From assembly GCA_023266335.1 (NCBI GenBank), contig JAHFQJ010000010.1, forward strand, positions 1 through 61,000: a stretch of DNA of 61,000 bases. Direction: 5' to 3'. A program made the translations under genes and the position numbers. Below are positions 20,870 through 31,088 of this stretch, one piece after another; position 1 is the first letter of the stretch, and the number at the start of each line of letters is the position of its first letter. The notes under the pieces are model-generated. The model saw nothing but the letters and a program-made list of their open reading frames with translations, had not been told where the DNA came from and did no database searches. The stretch comes from Burkholderiaceae bacterium (GTDB taxonomy: Bacteria > Pseudomonadota > Gammaproteobacteria > Burkholderiales > Burkholderiaceae).

Positions 20870-22900
20870 ATGTTTGTCTATAAGGTTATTCTTAATATCC
20901 CTCATTTGTGCGGTCTTAGCTATTTTCATAGTGAAAAACTTGCTGCAGGCAGTTTGGTTACAGTTCCGGTTCATAATAAAATTCATGCTGGAATTATGTT
21001 GGGTATAGATAAAGAATATACTGATAATAACCAGCAAAATTATGAAATAAAAAAAATTATTGAAGTTAATTCTGATATAAATTTTTGCCCTGAATGGCTG
21101 GAAATGATAAATTTTATAGCAAAATATTATCATGAAAGCTTAGGGGAAACAGCTTTGGGCTTTATTCCTAAATATATAAAAAACTATAAATTATGGAATA
21201 AAAATAAATTATCTCAAAGTATAAATAATACAAATATAGATAAAATATTAAACTCTAAAAAAATAAAAAATAAAAATCTGCATTCTGATAAAATAGAGCT
21301 AAGCAATGAACAGAGAAATGTTCTGAATAATATTTTAGAACATAAAAATAATTATAATGTTCATTTGCTGCATGGCATTACTGGAAGCGGTAAAACACAA
21401 ATTTATTTAAATTTAATAGAAAATTATTTAAGTGATAAAGAGTTCAATGCACAAATATTAATTCTAGTTCCGGAAATTAATTTAACTCCTCAAATTTTTA
21501 ATACTATTAATGCAAGGTTTCCTGATGCTCTAACTGTATTATTAAATTCAGATGTAAGCGAAAAACAGCGTGCAGTTAGTTGGTATTTAGCTTATACAGG
21601 CTTAGCTAAAATTATTATTGGAACACGTTTGTCCAGCACAGCGGTTTTGCCAAATTTAAAATTGATTATTGTAGATGAGGAGCATGACCAGTCATATAAA
21701 CAGCAAAGCGGTATCCGTTATCATGCTAGGGATATTACCATATGGCGGGCTAAGCAATTAAACATTCCAATTATACTTGGTTCAGCCACTCCAAGTTTGG
21801 AAAGTTATCATAATGCTTTAAGCGGTAAATATAAATACCACGTGCTTAATCAAAAAGCTACGAATATGGCTTTGCCGCATATTCATATAATCGACATGGC
21901 AAATTATCTGCAAAATCAAATGGCAGGTAATATTTTAAGCCCGCCTTTAATGAAAGCTATGCATGAAACACTGGAAAATAAACAGCAGGTTTTATTGTTC
22001 TTAAATAGACGTGGTTTTGCTCCGGCAATGTTTTGTGCAAATTGCCGTTATACTTTTGCCTGTAAAAATTGCTCTGTAAATTTAGTTTTTCATAAAACGA
22101 CAGATAAACTGCACTGTCATCATTGCGGATATGTAGAAAAATTACTTAATTGTTGCCCTAGCTGTAATCATACACAAATTTTACCAATTGGCACAGGCAC
22201 TCAAAGGTTAAGCCAAATTTTAGAAACAGAATTTGCATCTTACAAGTGTTTAAGAATTGATAGCGATTCTACTTCTTGTAAAGGAAGCTTGGAAACACAG
22301 ATGAATATAATTAATAATCAAGAAGCAGATATTATTATCGGCACTCAAATGTTGTCAAAGGGTCATGATTTTAAACATGTAGCTATGGCAGGAATTATTC
22401 AGCCAGATGGTATGCTTTATTCTTATAATTTCCGTTCCAGCGAACATTTATTCTGCCAGCTAATGCAGGTAATCGGCAGAGCAGGACGTCATTCTCAAAA
22501 TAGTCATGTATTTATACAAACAATGTTTCCTAAGCATAAATTATTTCATGCACTTCAAAAGCATAGTTACACAGAATACGCAGAAATTTTATTGAAAGAA
22601 AGGCAAGAATTAGGAATAATGCCGTTTGCATTTGAAGCCCATATTTATGCTTCACATATGACATCAAATAAAGCTAAACAAGAGTTAGAAGCTTTATACA
22701 GCTGTATTTTAGAGTTAGCTAAAAATTATAGTTGTTTAATTACGCCGCCGAATTATCATACTATGCTTAAAAAAAATGGTGCTGAAAGAGCTTATATGAT
22801 TATTGAAAATGCTTCACGTAAAAATTTGCATAAATTTATTGATGAAGTTTTGCCCTATATTAGGGCTATGAGATGCGAATGGTATATTGAGATATACTAA
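20870..22900 (+). CDS. priA: Primosomal protein N' (replication restart helicase)
   Basis: A 676-residue 3'-5' helicase that reloads the replisome at stalled forks. Walker A is GITGSGKT (residues 169-176), the DEAH-type box is VDEEHDQSY, and eight zinc-binding cysteines are seen in CANC, CKNC, CHHC and CPSC around residues 390-445. The N-terminal domain that recognises the 3' end of the leading strand is shorter than in E. coli. The last codons and stop (ATATACTAA) coincide with the end of dispersed repeat R6, so that repeat has probably replaced the original 3' end. Confidence 0.96.
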   Translation: MFVYKVILNIPHLCGLSYFHSEKLAAGSLVTVPVHNKIHAGIMLGIDKEYTDNNQQNYEIKKIIEVNSDINFCPEWLEMINFIAKYYHESLGETALGFIPKYIKNYKLWNKNKLSQSINNTNIDKILNSKKIKNKNLHSDKIELSNEQRNVLNNILEHKNNYNVHLLHGITGSGKTQIYLNLIENYLSDKEFNAQILILVPEINLTPQIFNTINARFPDALTVLLNSDVSEKQRAVSWYLAYTGLAKIIIGTRLSSTAVLPNLKLIIVDEEHDQSYKQQSGIRYHARDITIWRAKQLNIPIILGSATPSLESYHNALSGKYKYHVLNQKATNMALPHIHIIDMANYLQNQMAGNILSPPLMKAMHETLENKQQVLLFLNRRGFAPAMFCANCRYTFACKNCSVNLVFHKTTDKLHCHHCGYVEKLLNCCPSCNHTQILPIGTGTQRLSQILETEFASYKCLRIDSDSTSCKGSLETQMNIINNQEADIIIGTQMLSKGHDFKHVAMAGIIQPDGMLYSYNFRSSEHLFCQLMQVIGRAGRHSQNSHVFIQTMFPKHKLFHALQKHSYTEYAEILLKERQELGIMPFAFEAHIYASHMTSNKAKQELEALYSCILELAKNYSCLITPPNYHTMLKKNGAERAYMIIENASRKNLHKFIDEVLPYIRAMRCEWYIEIY

Positions 22901-23020
22901 TCGGATTTCAATTTGCGAACTTCATTGTCGTCTAAATTACTTCTAAATGTACTAATACGTACGTAGTCGCCGTAATTTATTCCTGCCGCCTCGCCGTAAA
23001 ATGAACTGCAATTAATATAC
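22894..23020 (-). repeat. MITE-like dispersed repeat, copy R6
   Basis: The reverse complement begins near TATTAATTGCAGTTCATTTT, continues GGCGAGGCGGCAGG and GGCGACTACGTACGTATT, and ends CAAATTGAAATCCGATTAGT before AT. It aligns closely with copy R7 (43691-43802). The ends are imperfect inverted repeats (ATACTAATCGGATTTCAATT against ATTAATTGCAGTTCATTT). It sits at the priA stop and runs toward rdgB, whose stop lies 40 bp further. Confidence 0.75.
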
Positions 23021-23059
23021 ACTGGTCGTAGTATATTTTAGCGTATTTTTCTATGTGCA

Positions 23060-23719
23060 TTAATTAATCATCTCTTTAAATTCATGCAGAAACTTATTAA
23101 TTGCTAGCCTGCGGTGGCTAATTTGATTTTTTTCCTGAGCTGTTAATTCTGCGGCTGTTTTATTCAACTGCGGAAGATAAAAATGCGGATCATAACCAAA
23201 GCCGTTATTTCCTTTGGGGATAAGCTGAATTTCTCCGTAAAGCCTGGCAGTGCTAATTATAGGAGCTGGGTCTAATTCATTTTTAACCATAACGATAGTG
23301 CAATAATAGTATGCAGTAATCTTCGGTTTATTTATGTGTTCGATGCTTAAATTTTGTTTATATAATTCTTCTATTTTATGACATAAATATAAATTATTCC
23401 TTTTATCTTTATCAGTAATTTCAGGCGCATAATCATTAAATTCTGCCCATCTGGCTGAATGCACAGCAGGCATGCCGCTAAGTGCCGGAATGCATATGCC
23501 TGAATCATCAGCTATGGCTGGTAAATTTGTATATTTGCTGGTATGCCGTGCTTTCGCTAATGAATTTTCAATAAAAGTTAAAAATGGTTCAGGGCACTCT
23601 GGCACATTGAAATTTGTTTGGCTGATAACTTCATACTCATTTTCATTTAAATCTAATATCTGACTAATTTCTTGAATTTTATGCTGGTTAGAACTAGCTA
23701 TGACTATTTTTTGTTTCAT
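23060..23719 (-). CDS. rdgB: Non-canonical purine NTP pyrophosphatase (Ham1/RdgB)
   Basis: A 219-residue house-cleaning enzyme hydrolysing dITP, ITP and XTP so that they are not built into DNA. It shows IASSNQHKIQEI at the N terminus, the AIADDSGICIPAL metal-site motif, and GFGYDPHFYLP plus SHRRLA near the C terminus. Length is a little over the usual 200 because of an insert around residues 115-140. Its start overlaps the end of the EamA gene by 26 bp, so they form an operon. Confidence 0.95.
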   Translation of the reverse strand: MKQKIVIASSNQHKIQEISQILDLNENEYEVISQTNFNVPECPEPFLTFIENSLAKARHTSKYTNLPAIADDSGICIPALSGMPAVHSARWAEFNDYAPEITDKDKRNNLYLCHKIEELYKQNLSIEHINKPKITAYYYCTIVMVKNELDPAPIISTARLYGEIQLIPKGNNGFGYDPHFYLPQLNKTAAELTAQEKNQISHRRLAINKFLHEFKEMIN

Positions 23720-24641
23720 TAATTTTTATACTTTCAAGATTTTTATTAATACCTTTGGTTAATAGTATCATACTTAATATTACGCCAATTGTGCCTATTA
23801 TATGATAAATTGTGAATTTCTCATCAAGCAGCCATACTCCTAAAGCAATAGTAATCATTGGTCCAATAATGCCGGTTTGTGAGGTTATATTAGGTCCGCA
23901 TCTTTCAATTGCAAGCATAGTTAAAAACACAGGTATAATTGTGCAGGCGACTGCATTAATTAAGCTAAGCGCATAAAATTGCCAAGATAGAGCGTTTAAA
24001 TATGCAGAAACATCTGATTTAACAATAAATAATTGAGCTGCACAAAAAAAGCAGGCTACACAGCTGGCTAACGAGGTTAATCTGATTGCTCCTATTTCTT
24101 TAACTACAGAGGAGCATAGAATAAGATATAAAGCATAACTAATTACACTTAAAAATGCTAAAAATGCTCCTAAAGCGATATTACTGCCGCCCAAATGTTC
24201 ATGCCCAAATACAATCGCAATGCTTATATATCCCATTATTAATGAAGAAAACTGCCAGCGGTTTATTGTATGTTTAAAAAATAATCTGGATAAAATTAAT
24301 ACAACCCCTGGGTTTAAAAATAAGATTAAACGCTCTAAAGATGAGCTTATATATTTTAAACAAATGAAGTCTAAAAAACTTGCTAAATAATAACCTAAAA
24401 ACCCTGCAATTATAATTTGTATAAATTGCCTTTTATTTATTGGTTTCCATGTGTAATAAGAAGATAGTGCAAATAAAGGAAAGGCTAGTATCATTCTTAA
24501 TGCTACTGTTGTAACAGCGTCAACATCATCAAATTTATAAATTAATTTTACTACTATGGCTTTAGTGGAAAATAAAGATACAGCAATAAATGCCATTAGC
24601 CAGCCGATATAGTATTGCTTTTTTATGGGGTGAATGTTCAT
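23694..24641 (-). CDS. EamA/DMT-family transporter
   Basis: A 315-residue inner-membrane protein with about ten hydrophobic helices arranged as two EamA repeats. The first holds ISSSLERLILFLNPGVVLILSRLFF and the second ends PMITIALGVWLLDEKFTIYHIIGT, the usual family closing. Such proteins export or import amino acids, nucleotides or other metabolites; the substrate is not visible. It is expressed with rdgB. Confidence 0.9.
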   Translation of the reverse strand: MNIHPIKKQYYIGWLMAFIAVSLFSTKAIVVKLIYKFDDVDAVTTVALRMILAFPLFALSSYYTWKPINKRQFIQIIIAGFLGYYLASFLDFICLKYISSSLERLILFLNPGVVLILSRLFFKHTINRWQFSSLIMGYISIAIVFGHEHLGGSNIALGAFLAFLSVISYALYLILCSSVVKEIGAIRLTSLASCVACFFCAAQLFIVKSDVSAYLNALSWQFYALSLINAVACTIIPVFLTMLAIERCGPNITSQTGIIGPMITIALGVWLLDEKFTIYHIIGTIGVILSMILLTKGINKNLESIKINETKNSHS

Positions 24642-24665
24642 ATAGCCTATTGATAATAAATTGTC

Positions 24666-24790
24666 ATATACTAGATTTCAATTAGTATAGTTGTTGTACT
24701 TAAAAAAGCTCCTTGCTGTAGTATTTGCACTATCTGCACCGCTTTCCCCCATACGCCTATATGCAAAATTATTCTAAATCAGCTAGATAG
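24666..24790 (-). repeat. MITE-like dispersed repeat, copy R3 (diverged)
   Basis: The reverse complement contains GATTTAG, GGCGTATGGGGGAAAGC, GGTGCAGATAGTGCAAATAC, AGCAAGGAGC and ends ATACTAATTGAAATCTAGTA. It matches R2 in the centre but is more diverged, and its limits are approximate. It lies just upstream of the EamA gene. The stretch between R3 and R2 (24791-24950) shows only AT-rich sequence. Confidence 0.55.
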
Positions 24791-24950
24791 AGTTTTTTTA
24801 TTTTAATTAAACATTGAATTTTATTAACCAATATTAAATTAAAATCATAGTCTACAAGTGGGATTATTGAATAATTTATATTCAGTATAGCAATTAGATT
24901 TTATAAAGGGAAAAGTCATATTTATATAAGGGAATTTATTGTGTTACATC

Positions 24951-25075
24951 TATACTCAGCTCAATCGGATTTAGGGCAAGGCTGAGGCAAAAAATATGAT
25001 GCAGATATTACAAATAGCACAGCAAGGAATAATTTTAACAACAACGCAGGCATAAATTCAAGTGAGATGAGTATG
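24951..25075 (+). repeat. MITE-like dispersed repeat, copy R2
   Basis: Starts TATACTCAGCTCAATCGGAT and ends TTCAAGTGAGATGAGTAT; these ends are imperfect inverted repeats of about 27 bp. The centre reads GATGCAGATATTACAAATAG followed by AATTTTAACAACAACGCAGG. R1 and R3 on the opposite strand and R4 on this strand share it. It occupies the leader of the large gene at 25141. Confidence 0.65.
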
Positions 25076-25140
25076 TATATTTATTTAATATTAAGGTAGA
25101 ATACCAGCTAATTTGGATAAATTATTAAAAAGATAAAAAC

Positions 25141-28100
25141 ATGAATTATAAAACTTTAGGGGCAAAACTAGCTGGCAATTTTTCTATGCCTAGTTTTTTA
25201 GATTTAGCACAGTGGCATGCTCATCAAGCTAATGGAGTTTCAACTGCATATACAAAAATACCGCATGACACAAAAAATGGAAAATCACAATTACAAAAAG
25301 ATTTAGAAAGGTTTACATCTGATGCACAAAATAAAATAGATAAAACTAAACCTAATTTTAAAAAACATAGTTTGTCTAAACAAGAAATTAAATTAGCGGA
25401 TAGAAAATTAAATGAGCTAACCGATTTAAATATTGAGCTAACCAATACATTAAATCAGGGGCTGTTAGAATATGTAAATAATTATTCTATAAATTCCAGT
25501 ATTTACCCAAATTTAGAATTATATAAATCTTATAAAACAGCTCAAGAAAAAATTCATGAAGTGTATCAAGACTGCATTATAAATGGCTTGCCTAAAGGTG
25601 ATGATGATTTTCATAAACGGAATATTGTATTTAGACAAATTATAAATGATTTAACAAGTTTAGTATTACTACATGATAATGGTAACGGTAATGGAGCTAA
25701 AGAAAGCTTTGACAATTTATCGGAAAAAATAGCCGGTAAATTCCCTGCATTAACTTTAAGCGAATTATTTTCTAAAGCACGTTGTCCAAACATAGAAAAA
25801 ATTAAATATTTTTTAAATCAGTATGAATTATATACAAATTATCATACCAATATAAAATATGATGAACATCATAAAATCATGCAGAAAGTTATTGATAAAT
25901 ATATGCTGACTGATTATGCCGGACAAATTAAAAAAGATTATGAAGAACAAAGCTGGCTGATTTTAAACGAGATTTTAAAATCTCCAAAATACAAAACCAT
26001 TCATAAAATCACCCGCGAATTACAAAATAGTTTATTATTTTCTGGTGTGGAATTAGAGCATACCACACCACGTAAAAAGAACGGCTTAAATTTTATGCTT
26101 GACTACATTTTTGGTTTGCCGGCTAAAGGAATTCAGCTAGGCATGGAGTTGTATAATACAGATAAATATAAAGGCTTTACTAATGCTTCAACTCTAAATA
26201 AAGCTAGTCGTATCCGCGAAGCTTATCAGGAATCAAGCATAAAAGCATGGCAGCATCAGCATGCTTCACACCGTTATAAACTGCATACACAGGCTCATTT
26301 TGAAATTTTTTTGGATAAGTTATTTGCTGAATTATCAGAAAATCCATATCTTTATGCTAAAGATAAAAATTCTATTTTAGGCAAAATTGATAATTTCAAA
26401 GATAAACAGCAAACCAGAATTTATAGAGATTTTAGTATAGCAATTAATGAATTTAATGTATATTTAGAGCAATATAATCAGATAAAAGATTACATTCAAT
26501 CTGAAAATGAAACTCCGCCTAAAACGCAATATGAAAAGAATACCAGAGAAAATAAATATGCATACTGGCAAAAAACTAATTTTGAATTATTTCAGCAAAC
26601 CGTAAAACAATTATTAGATAATTTAAATAAAATTGAACAGCAGCATGTTTTTAATTTTAGTTCAGAATTAGAGGCTATTCAAAGCAACTTAAATGAAATT
26701 ATTAAAATAAAATTTAATGTACAAGAATATGCTGATCATATTAAAGAAATTAATGCATGTAAATTATTATTAGAAAATAATGCTAAAAATCCCACAGCAT
26801 TGTTATGCAGTAAATCTAACACTAATAATTTAGACAGCCAGACAATAGCTAAAATTAATAGTGCTATTTATGAAGAGCAGAAAGAAAATTTAGCCTATTA
26901 TATAGCAGAATTACATAAAACTAATAATTCAGCAAATTTTAAACAGGCACTTTCCACAACAATAAAAACTTTAAATGGAATGCTGTCTGAAAAATATAAA
27001 ACTTTGGGCAAAGATAAAATTAGAAATGGCTTTACGGAAATAAATGCTCCCAGTTTAGAAAAAAATGGCAAATTAGATAAAGCTTTACGTAATTTAAGGG
27101 ATAAGAAAAATTTTAGAGAATTACCAAAAGGTGTGCATCAGCAGTATTTGGCATTAGATAATGCTTTAACTAAATCTAAAGCAAAAGTTAAACAAGCTTT
27201 ACCGGATAACCCAGTTGGTAAAGTTATGCAATACTCTGCAAATGGTTTAGCCAATTTAATTTACGGAGCTGCTAAAACAGGGGTATTTACGCAAGATATA
27301 ATTTTAAATTTAACTAGCAGAATTCCAGATGCTGCGCTATCTGTAAAAGATGGAGTTGTAAATTTATCCAGAATACTCCAATATTCAGGAATAGAATTAT
27401 TTAACCACGGATTAGGTCTTTCTTATTTAGTTAAAGAATTAGCTCATGTCTTTAGTGCTTGTGGTGTGAATAATGTAATTGGTTTATATGCAGCGGATAA
27501 CTTTTTTGATAAAAATAAAAAAAATCATCAAGCTAAAATGCAAAACGGCAGTTTAAGCGGATACGTAAGAATAAAACAGCAAAACAAAGATATTAAAAGA
27601 GCTGTTAATGAACTTGATAGTATTATAAATATTACTCATGCAGTTAATTTTGCTTCAAATGAACAAGAGATAATGCATAATAAATTAGAATTCCATCTAA
27701 CAATAGATAGGCTTAAACAGGATTTACGCTATTCATGGCAAAGTACAAATATGCCTCTAGGCCTGCAGCAGAATATGATTATTGATCCGCTATATAATGG
27801 AACTCTAGCTAGAACTATTTCACACGCTATCAAAAAAATTATTCCGATTGGAAATACACAAGAGCAAAAACAAATTGAAAGTCAAAATTTTCTTTCATTA
27901 TTATACGGCGGTGAATATATAAATCAAAACTATGATATTATTATGCCAGATCAGCAAATGTTAATAGCAAGCTTGAATGTTTTATTAAACGATAGTCCAT
28001 TATCAACAATATTGGGAAATTCAATTACGGCGACTTTTTTACCTTTAAAAATTGCAAGTAATTTTTTAGGCGGATATTTAGCCGCTACAACTGGAAATCC

Positions 28101-29082
28101 TTTCTTTATATTTTTAAATATGCCGGGTAACCCGTTAGATGATATATTTGTAGCGACTGTATCATTAATAATGTCTTTACCTGTATTAGCTGTATCTTAT
28201 CCGTTAATTGAAAAATTTTATGGCAATCAAAGGAAAATCATACAAGATATAAGCGAGGTGTTGTATACATCCTCAAAACAAATAAACTATATTGCTAATA
28301 ATTCTGCTTCTATGATTACGCAAGTTTTATCTTTAGGTCAAATATTTGCAGAAAATAATATTGATTTCTCCATAATTAGTTCTAAAGAAGCACTGGATGA
28401 ACAAATCAGTAAAATTAAAGACCCGCAGCAAAAGTTAGAAATACAAAAATTAATTAATAATTCCACGCATCAATTAGTTGCAAATTCTTTACCGCAAGAT
28501 TTAGATAATAACCAGATTGCTAATTTAGCTTTATTACAAGAACGTGTGCCACAAGTGGCGGATACCAAAGCTGTTGCTGTAATGATGCCGTATGCGAAAG
28601 ATTTATTTCATACACTGCCGGAAGAGATTCAATACAAAATAATTAATAATGGTAAAACGTCAAATTTTGCAGCTAATACCAAGCAAATAGTAATGAATAA
28701 TATCGGAAATATTCTTTCAAGTATTATGGAGCATAACGGTGCAAATATGATAATACCTGCTTCTATGCCAATATATTCTGCATTAAGTTTATTATATGCA
28801 TTAGCTGCTTCGGGCATTGATATTAGCGAATTTTCCGTTAGAAAAATCTTAAACAAACAAGTTAAATTTTCATTAACAGATACTATAAAAATTTCAGCTA
28901 AAAGATTGGGTAAACAATTATCTGAAAAAAATGCACAAAGAATGAAAAAAGATAGGTATACTTCTAAAGTTACCGGCTTACCTGTTGCTAAAGATATGGC
29001 ATTTAAAACACAGCAGCCTGATGGAACAACTCCGAAGCAGCAGGTAAATATAAGAAGCAAAGGATATAGAGCATATAGCTAA
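25141..29082 (+). CDS. 1313-residue orphan protein, effector or toxin candidate
   Basis: A very large protein I do not recognise. Residues 1-700 are hydrophilic and mostly predicted helical (many Lys, Asn, Glu, Gln; YxxE-type heptads), likely coiled-coil or alpha-solenoid. From about 700 the chain becomes mixed, with amphipathic or hydrophobic stretches. Clear membrane-like segments lie near 952-1025 (around FLPLKIASNFLGGYLAAT and VATVSLIMSLPVLAVSYPLI) and 1201-1226 (PASMPIYSALSLLYALAA). The last 60 residues are basic and polar. No secretion signal, repeats or catalytic motif is obvious. Size, helical make-up and late hydrophobic segments resemble large secreted effectors; this is inference. 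It stands alone with its own leader containing repeat R2. Confidence 0.6.
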   Translation: MNYKTLGAKLAGNFSMPSFLDLAQWHAHQANGVSTAYTKIPHDTKNGKSQLQKDLERFTSDAQNKIDKTKPNFKKHSLSKQEIKLADRKLNELTDLNIELTNTLNQGLLEYVNNYSINSSIYPNLELYKSYKTAQEKIHEVYQDCIINGLPKGDDDFHKRNIVFRQIINDLTSLVLLHDNGNGNGAKESFDNLSEKIAGKFPALTLSELFSKARCPNIEKIKYFLNQYELYTNYHTNIKYDEHHKIMQKVIDKYMLTDYAGQIKKDYEEQSWLILNEILKSPKYKTIHKITRELQNSLLFSGVELEHTTPRKKNGLNFMLDYIFGLPAKGIQLGMELYNTDKYKGFTNASTLNKASRIREAYQESSIKAWQHQHASHRYKLHTQAHFEIFLDKLFAELSENPYLYAKDKNSILGKIDNFKDKQQTRIYRDFSIAINEFNVYLEQYNQIKDYIQSENETPPKTQYEKNTRENKYAYWQKTNFELFQQTVKQLLDNLNKIEQQHVFNFSSELEAIQSNLNEIIKIKFNVQEYADHIKEINACKLLLENNAKNPTALLCSKSNTNNLDSQTIAKINSAIYEEQKENLAYYIAELHKTNNSANFKQALSTTIKTLNGMLSEKYKTLGKDKIRNGFTEINAPSLEKNGKLDKALRNLRDKKNFRELPKGVHQQYLALDNALTKSKAKVKQALPDNPVGKVMQYSANGLANLIYGAAKTGVFTQDIILNLTSRIPDAALSVKDGVVNLSRILQYSGIELFNHGLGLSYLVKELAHVFSACGVNNVIGLYAADNFFDKNKKNHQAKMQNGSLSGYVRIKQQNKDIKRAVNELDSIINITHAVNFASNEQEIMHNKLEFHLTIDRLKQDLRYSWQSTNMPLGLQQNMIIDPLYNGTLARTISHAIKKIIPIGNTQEQKQIESQNFLSLLYGGEYINQNYDIIMPDQQMLIASLNVLLNDSPLSTILGNSITATFLPLKIASNFLGGYLAATTGNPFFIFLNMPGNPLDDIFVATVSLIMSLPVLAVSYPLIEKFYGNQRKIIQDISEVLYTSSKQINYIANNSASMITQVLSLGQIFAENNIDFSIISSKEALDEQISKIKDPQQKLEIQKLINNSTHQLVANSLPQDLDNNQIANLALLQERVPQVADTKAVAVMMPYAKDLFHTLPEEIQYKIINNGKTSNFAANTKQIVMNNIGNILSSIMEHNGANMIIPASMPIYSALSLLYALAASGIDISEFSVRKILNKQVKFSLTDTIKISAKRLGKQLSEKNAQRMKKDRYTSKVTGLPVAKDMAFKTQQPDGTTPKQQVNIRSKGYRAYS

Positions 29083-29179
29083 ATTGAGCTTTTGTAATGC
29101 TGTTTAATGTTGTTTAAGCAAAATGAAAGGTATAAAAATGTAAAATTATTTTATACACCAATGAATGGAATAAAACACA

Positions 29180-30379
29180 ATGCATTTAGAACTATTAAAT
29201 ATTGATTTATTTAAGCATCCAATAAATATGGATAATAAAATTGCAGTTGTTACCAGCAGAGAAAAGCTTATACATGCTGACAATGATATTGAAGCTATAA
29301 AAACTTGGTTAATGCAGTTTATAGGTACTAAAACTACGTTTGCTAATTACCGTAAAGAAGTGGAAAGATTTTTATTATGGTGCATGGATAGAAATAAAAC
29401 ATTAAAACAATTAAAGTTTGAAGATGTTTTAGCCTACCGTTATTTTTGTCAAAATCCTCAGCCTTATGAAAAATGGGTGAGTAATAAAAGATATTCAAGA
29501 AAAAGCCAACTCTGGAAACCCTTTAGTCATGAATGCGGCTTAAGTAAAAGTAGTTTGAAACTTGCTGAAACTACCTTAAGCAGTTTATTTAGCTGGTTAT
29601 GCAATGCCGGCTATTTATCTGCAAATCCGTTCAAACTACAAAAAATAACTGCTAAACCTCATGATATTACCCGCCGGTATTTAGACGAAGACATATGGCA
29701 GGCTGTTTTAAATGCTGTAAATTTTAATCTAAAAACTGCAGATACTAAAAAAAAACTAGCTGATGCAATAAAATTAAAATGGGTAGTCAGCTTATTTTAT
29801 TTAACCGGCATACGTATTTCAGAAGCTATCAATAACTCGCTTGATAATTTTAAGCAGGAACAATATGGGGAAAAGAACAGCTGGTGGCTTTATATTACTG
29901 GTAAAGGTAATAAAATGCGCAAAATTCCGGTTCATCCTGAATTAATTGAATTATTAAAATTATATAAATATCATTATCTTGATGTTGATATGAATGACAA
30001 TCATAAAACTGACAATCTTGCCTTGGTGTGTAAAGTAAAATATAAAAACAGCCAAAAAGAAATCACAGCGGTTACTAGAGCATCATTACATAACTGGATT
30101 AAATCTATTTTTGAATTGGCGAAAAATTTTATTTTAAAGCATGAAGAATACGAAAAATTCCGCAATCATTTGTATTTATTAGATAAAGCCTCTGCGCATT
30201 GGATACGTCATACTACATGGACTCATATGGCAAATAAAAATATTGATTTGCGCTTTATCCGTGATAATGCCGGACATTCCTCAATTAGTACTACAAATAT
30301 ATATTTGCATAGCGAAGATAAAAAACGTCATCAAGACAGCTTAAAACACTCTTTAACTCCAGATGATAATTCAGTATAA
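29180..30379 (+). CDS. Tyrosine site-specific recombinase/integrase
   Basis: A 399-residue recombinase with an N-terminal SAM-like core-binding domain (TFANYRKEVERFLLWCMDRN, residues 53-72) and a C-terminal catalytic domain. The catalytic set is complete: Arg212 in TGIRISEA, the beta-hairpin lysine in GKGNKMRKIPV, His340 and Arg343 in SAHWIRHTTW, His366 in NAGHSSIS and Tyr375. It is about 100 residues longer than XerC/XerD, with inserts around residues 95-115 and 265-300. Chromosomal integrases of this form are common in Burkholderiales. No attachment site or phage genes are visible nearby. Confidence 0.88.
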   Translation: MHLELLNIDLFKHPINMDNKIAVVTSREKLIHADNDIEAIKTWLMQFIGTKTTFANYRKEVERFLLWCMDRNKTLKQLKFEDVLAYRYFCQNPQPYEKWVSNKRYSRKSQLWKPFSHECGLSKSSLKLAETTLSSLFSWLCNAGYLSANPFKLQKITAKPHDITRRYLDEDIWQAVLNAVNFNLKTADTKKKLADAIKLKWVVSLFYLTGIRISEAINNSLDNFKQEQYGEKNSWWLYITGKGNKMRKIPVHPELIELLKLYKYHYLDVDMNDNHKTDNLALVCKVKYKNSQKEITAVTRASLHNWIKSIFELAKNFILKHEEYEKFRNHLYLLDKASAHWIRHTTWTHMANKNIDLRFIRDNAGHSSISTTNIYLHSEDKKRHQDSLKHSLTPDDNSV

Positions 30380-30415
30380 TAAATTTGTGTATTTAAAATT
30401 TACAGGAAGTGTTAT

Positions 30416-30982
30416 ATGTTGCTGATGATAGATAATTACGATTCTTTTACATATAACCTTGTTCAATATTTTGGTGAATTAAATACACAGGTTTTGGTAT
30501 ATAGAAATGATAATATCGATATTGCCGGCATTGAAAAACTAAAGCCTGCACATATTTGTATTTCTCCAGGTCCATGTTCTCCAAATCAGGCAGGCATTAG
30601 TCTTGAGGTAATTAAGCATTTTGCAGATAAATTACCAATTTTAGGGGTTTGCTTAGGTCATCAAGCGATTGGTCAAGCTTTTGGAGGAGAAATTATTCGT
30701 GCCAAACAAATTATGCACGGCAAAGTTAGTCGGATTAATATTACCCAGCCATCAAAAATTTTTCAAAATCTGCCGCAGCAGTTTAAAGTAACAAGGTATC
30801 ATTCTTTAGCCATTCAAGCACAAACATTTCCGCAATGTTTAGAGGCGACTGCGTTTACTGATGATGGAGAAATTATGGCAATTCAGCATAAAACTTTGCC
30901 TATCTTTGGAGTACAGTTTCACCCTGAGGCTATTTTATCTGAATATGGACATGAAATATTGGGGAATTTTTTGAAAGTATAG
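30416..30982 (+). CDS. pabA: Glutamine amidotransferase of anthranilate or aminodeoxychorismate synthase
   Basis: A 188-residue class I amidotransferase supplying ammonia for chorismate amination. It begins [19 protein letters not shown] and has the nucleophile Cys79 in [11 protein letters not shown] and the His169/Glu171 pair in FHPEA. TrpG and PabA cannot be told apart by sequence alone. The absence of trpE, trpD or pabB next to it fits a PabA or shared (amphibolic) role. An AGGA ribosome site is present. Confidence 0.88.
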   Translation: MLLMIDNYDSFTYNLVQYFGELNTQVLVYRNDNIDIAGIEKLKPAHICISPGPCSPNQAGISLEVIKHFADKLPILGVCLGHQAIGQAFGGEIIRAKQIMHGKVSRINITQPSKIFQNLPQQFKVTRYHSLAIQAQTFPQCLEATAFTDDGEIMAIQHKTLPIFGVQFHPEAILSEYGHEILGNFLKV

Positions 30983-30987
30983 TTTAT

Positions 30988-31062
30988 TAGCCAAGATAAT
31001 TTTAACAACAATGCAGACTTAAATTCAAGTGGAGTGAGTGTATATATACTATAATTAGTATA
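30988..31062 (+). repeat. MITE-like dispersed repeat, partial copy R4
   Basis: Only the 3' half of the element is seen: AATTTTAACAACAATGCAGA then TTAAATTCAAGTGGAGTGAG, ending in a TATATATACT/ATTAGTATA stretch. A TATAAT at 31050-31055 formed within this end could act as the -10 box for glnD. Confidence 0.55.
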
Positions 31063-31088
31063 GCACCTCTAATATCGAAAAATAAAAT

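Noticed and set aside
29083-29179. An attachment site next to the tyrosine recombinase
   Set aside because: No tRNA gene and no direct repeat flanking the integrase could be found.
29180-30379. XerC or XerD
   Set aside because: The protein is about 100 residues longer with inserts in both domains, so an integrase-type label is safer.
30416-30982. A tryptophan operon attenuator near the pabA/trpG gene
   Set aside because: No leader peptide with tandem Trp codons and no trpE, trpD or trpC nearby.
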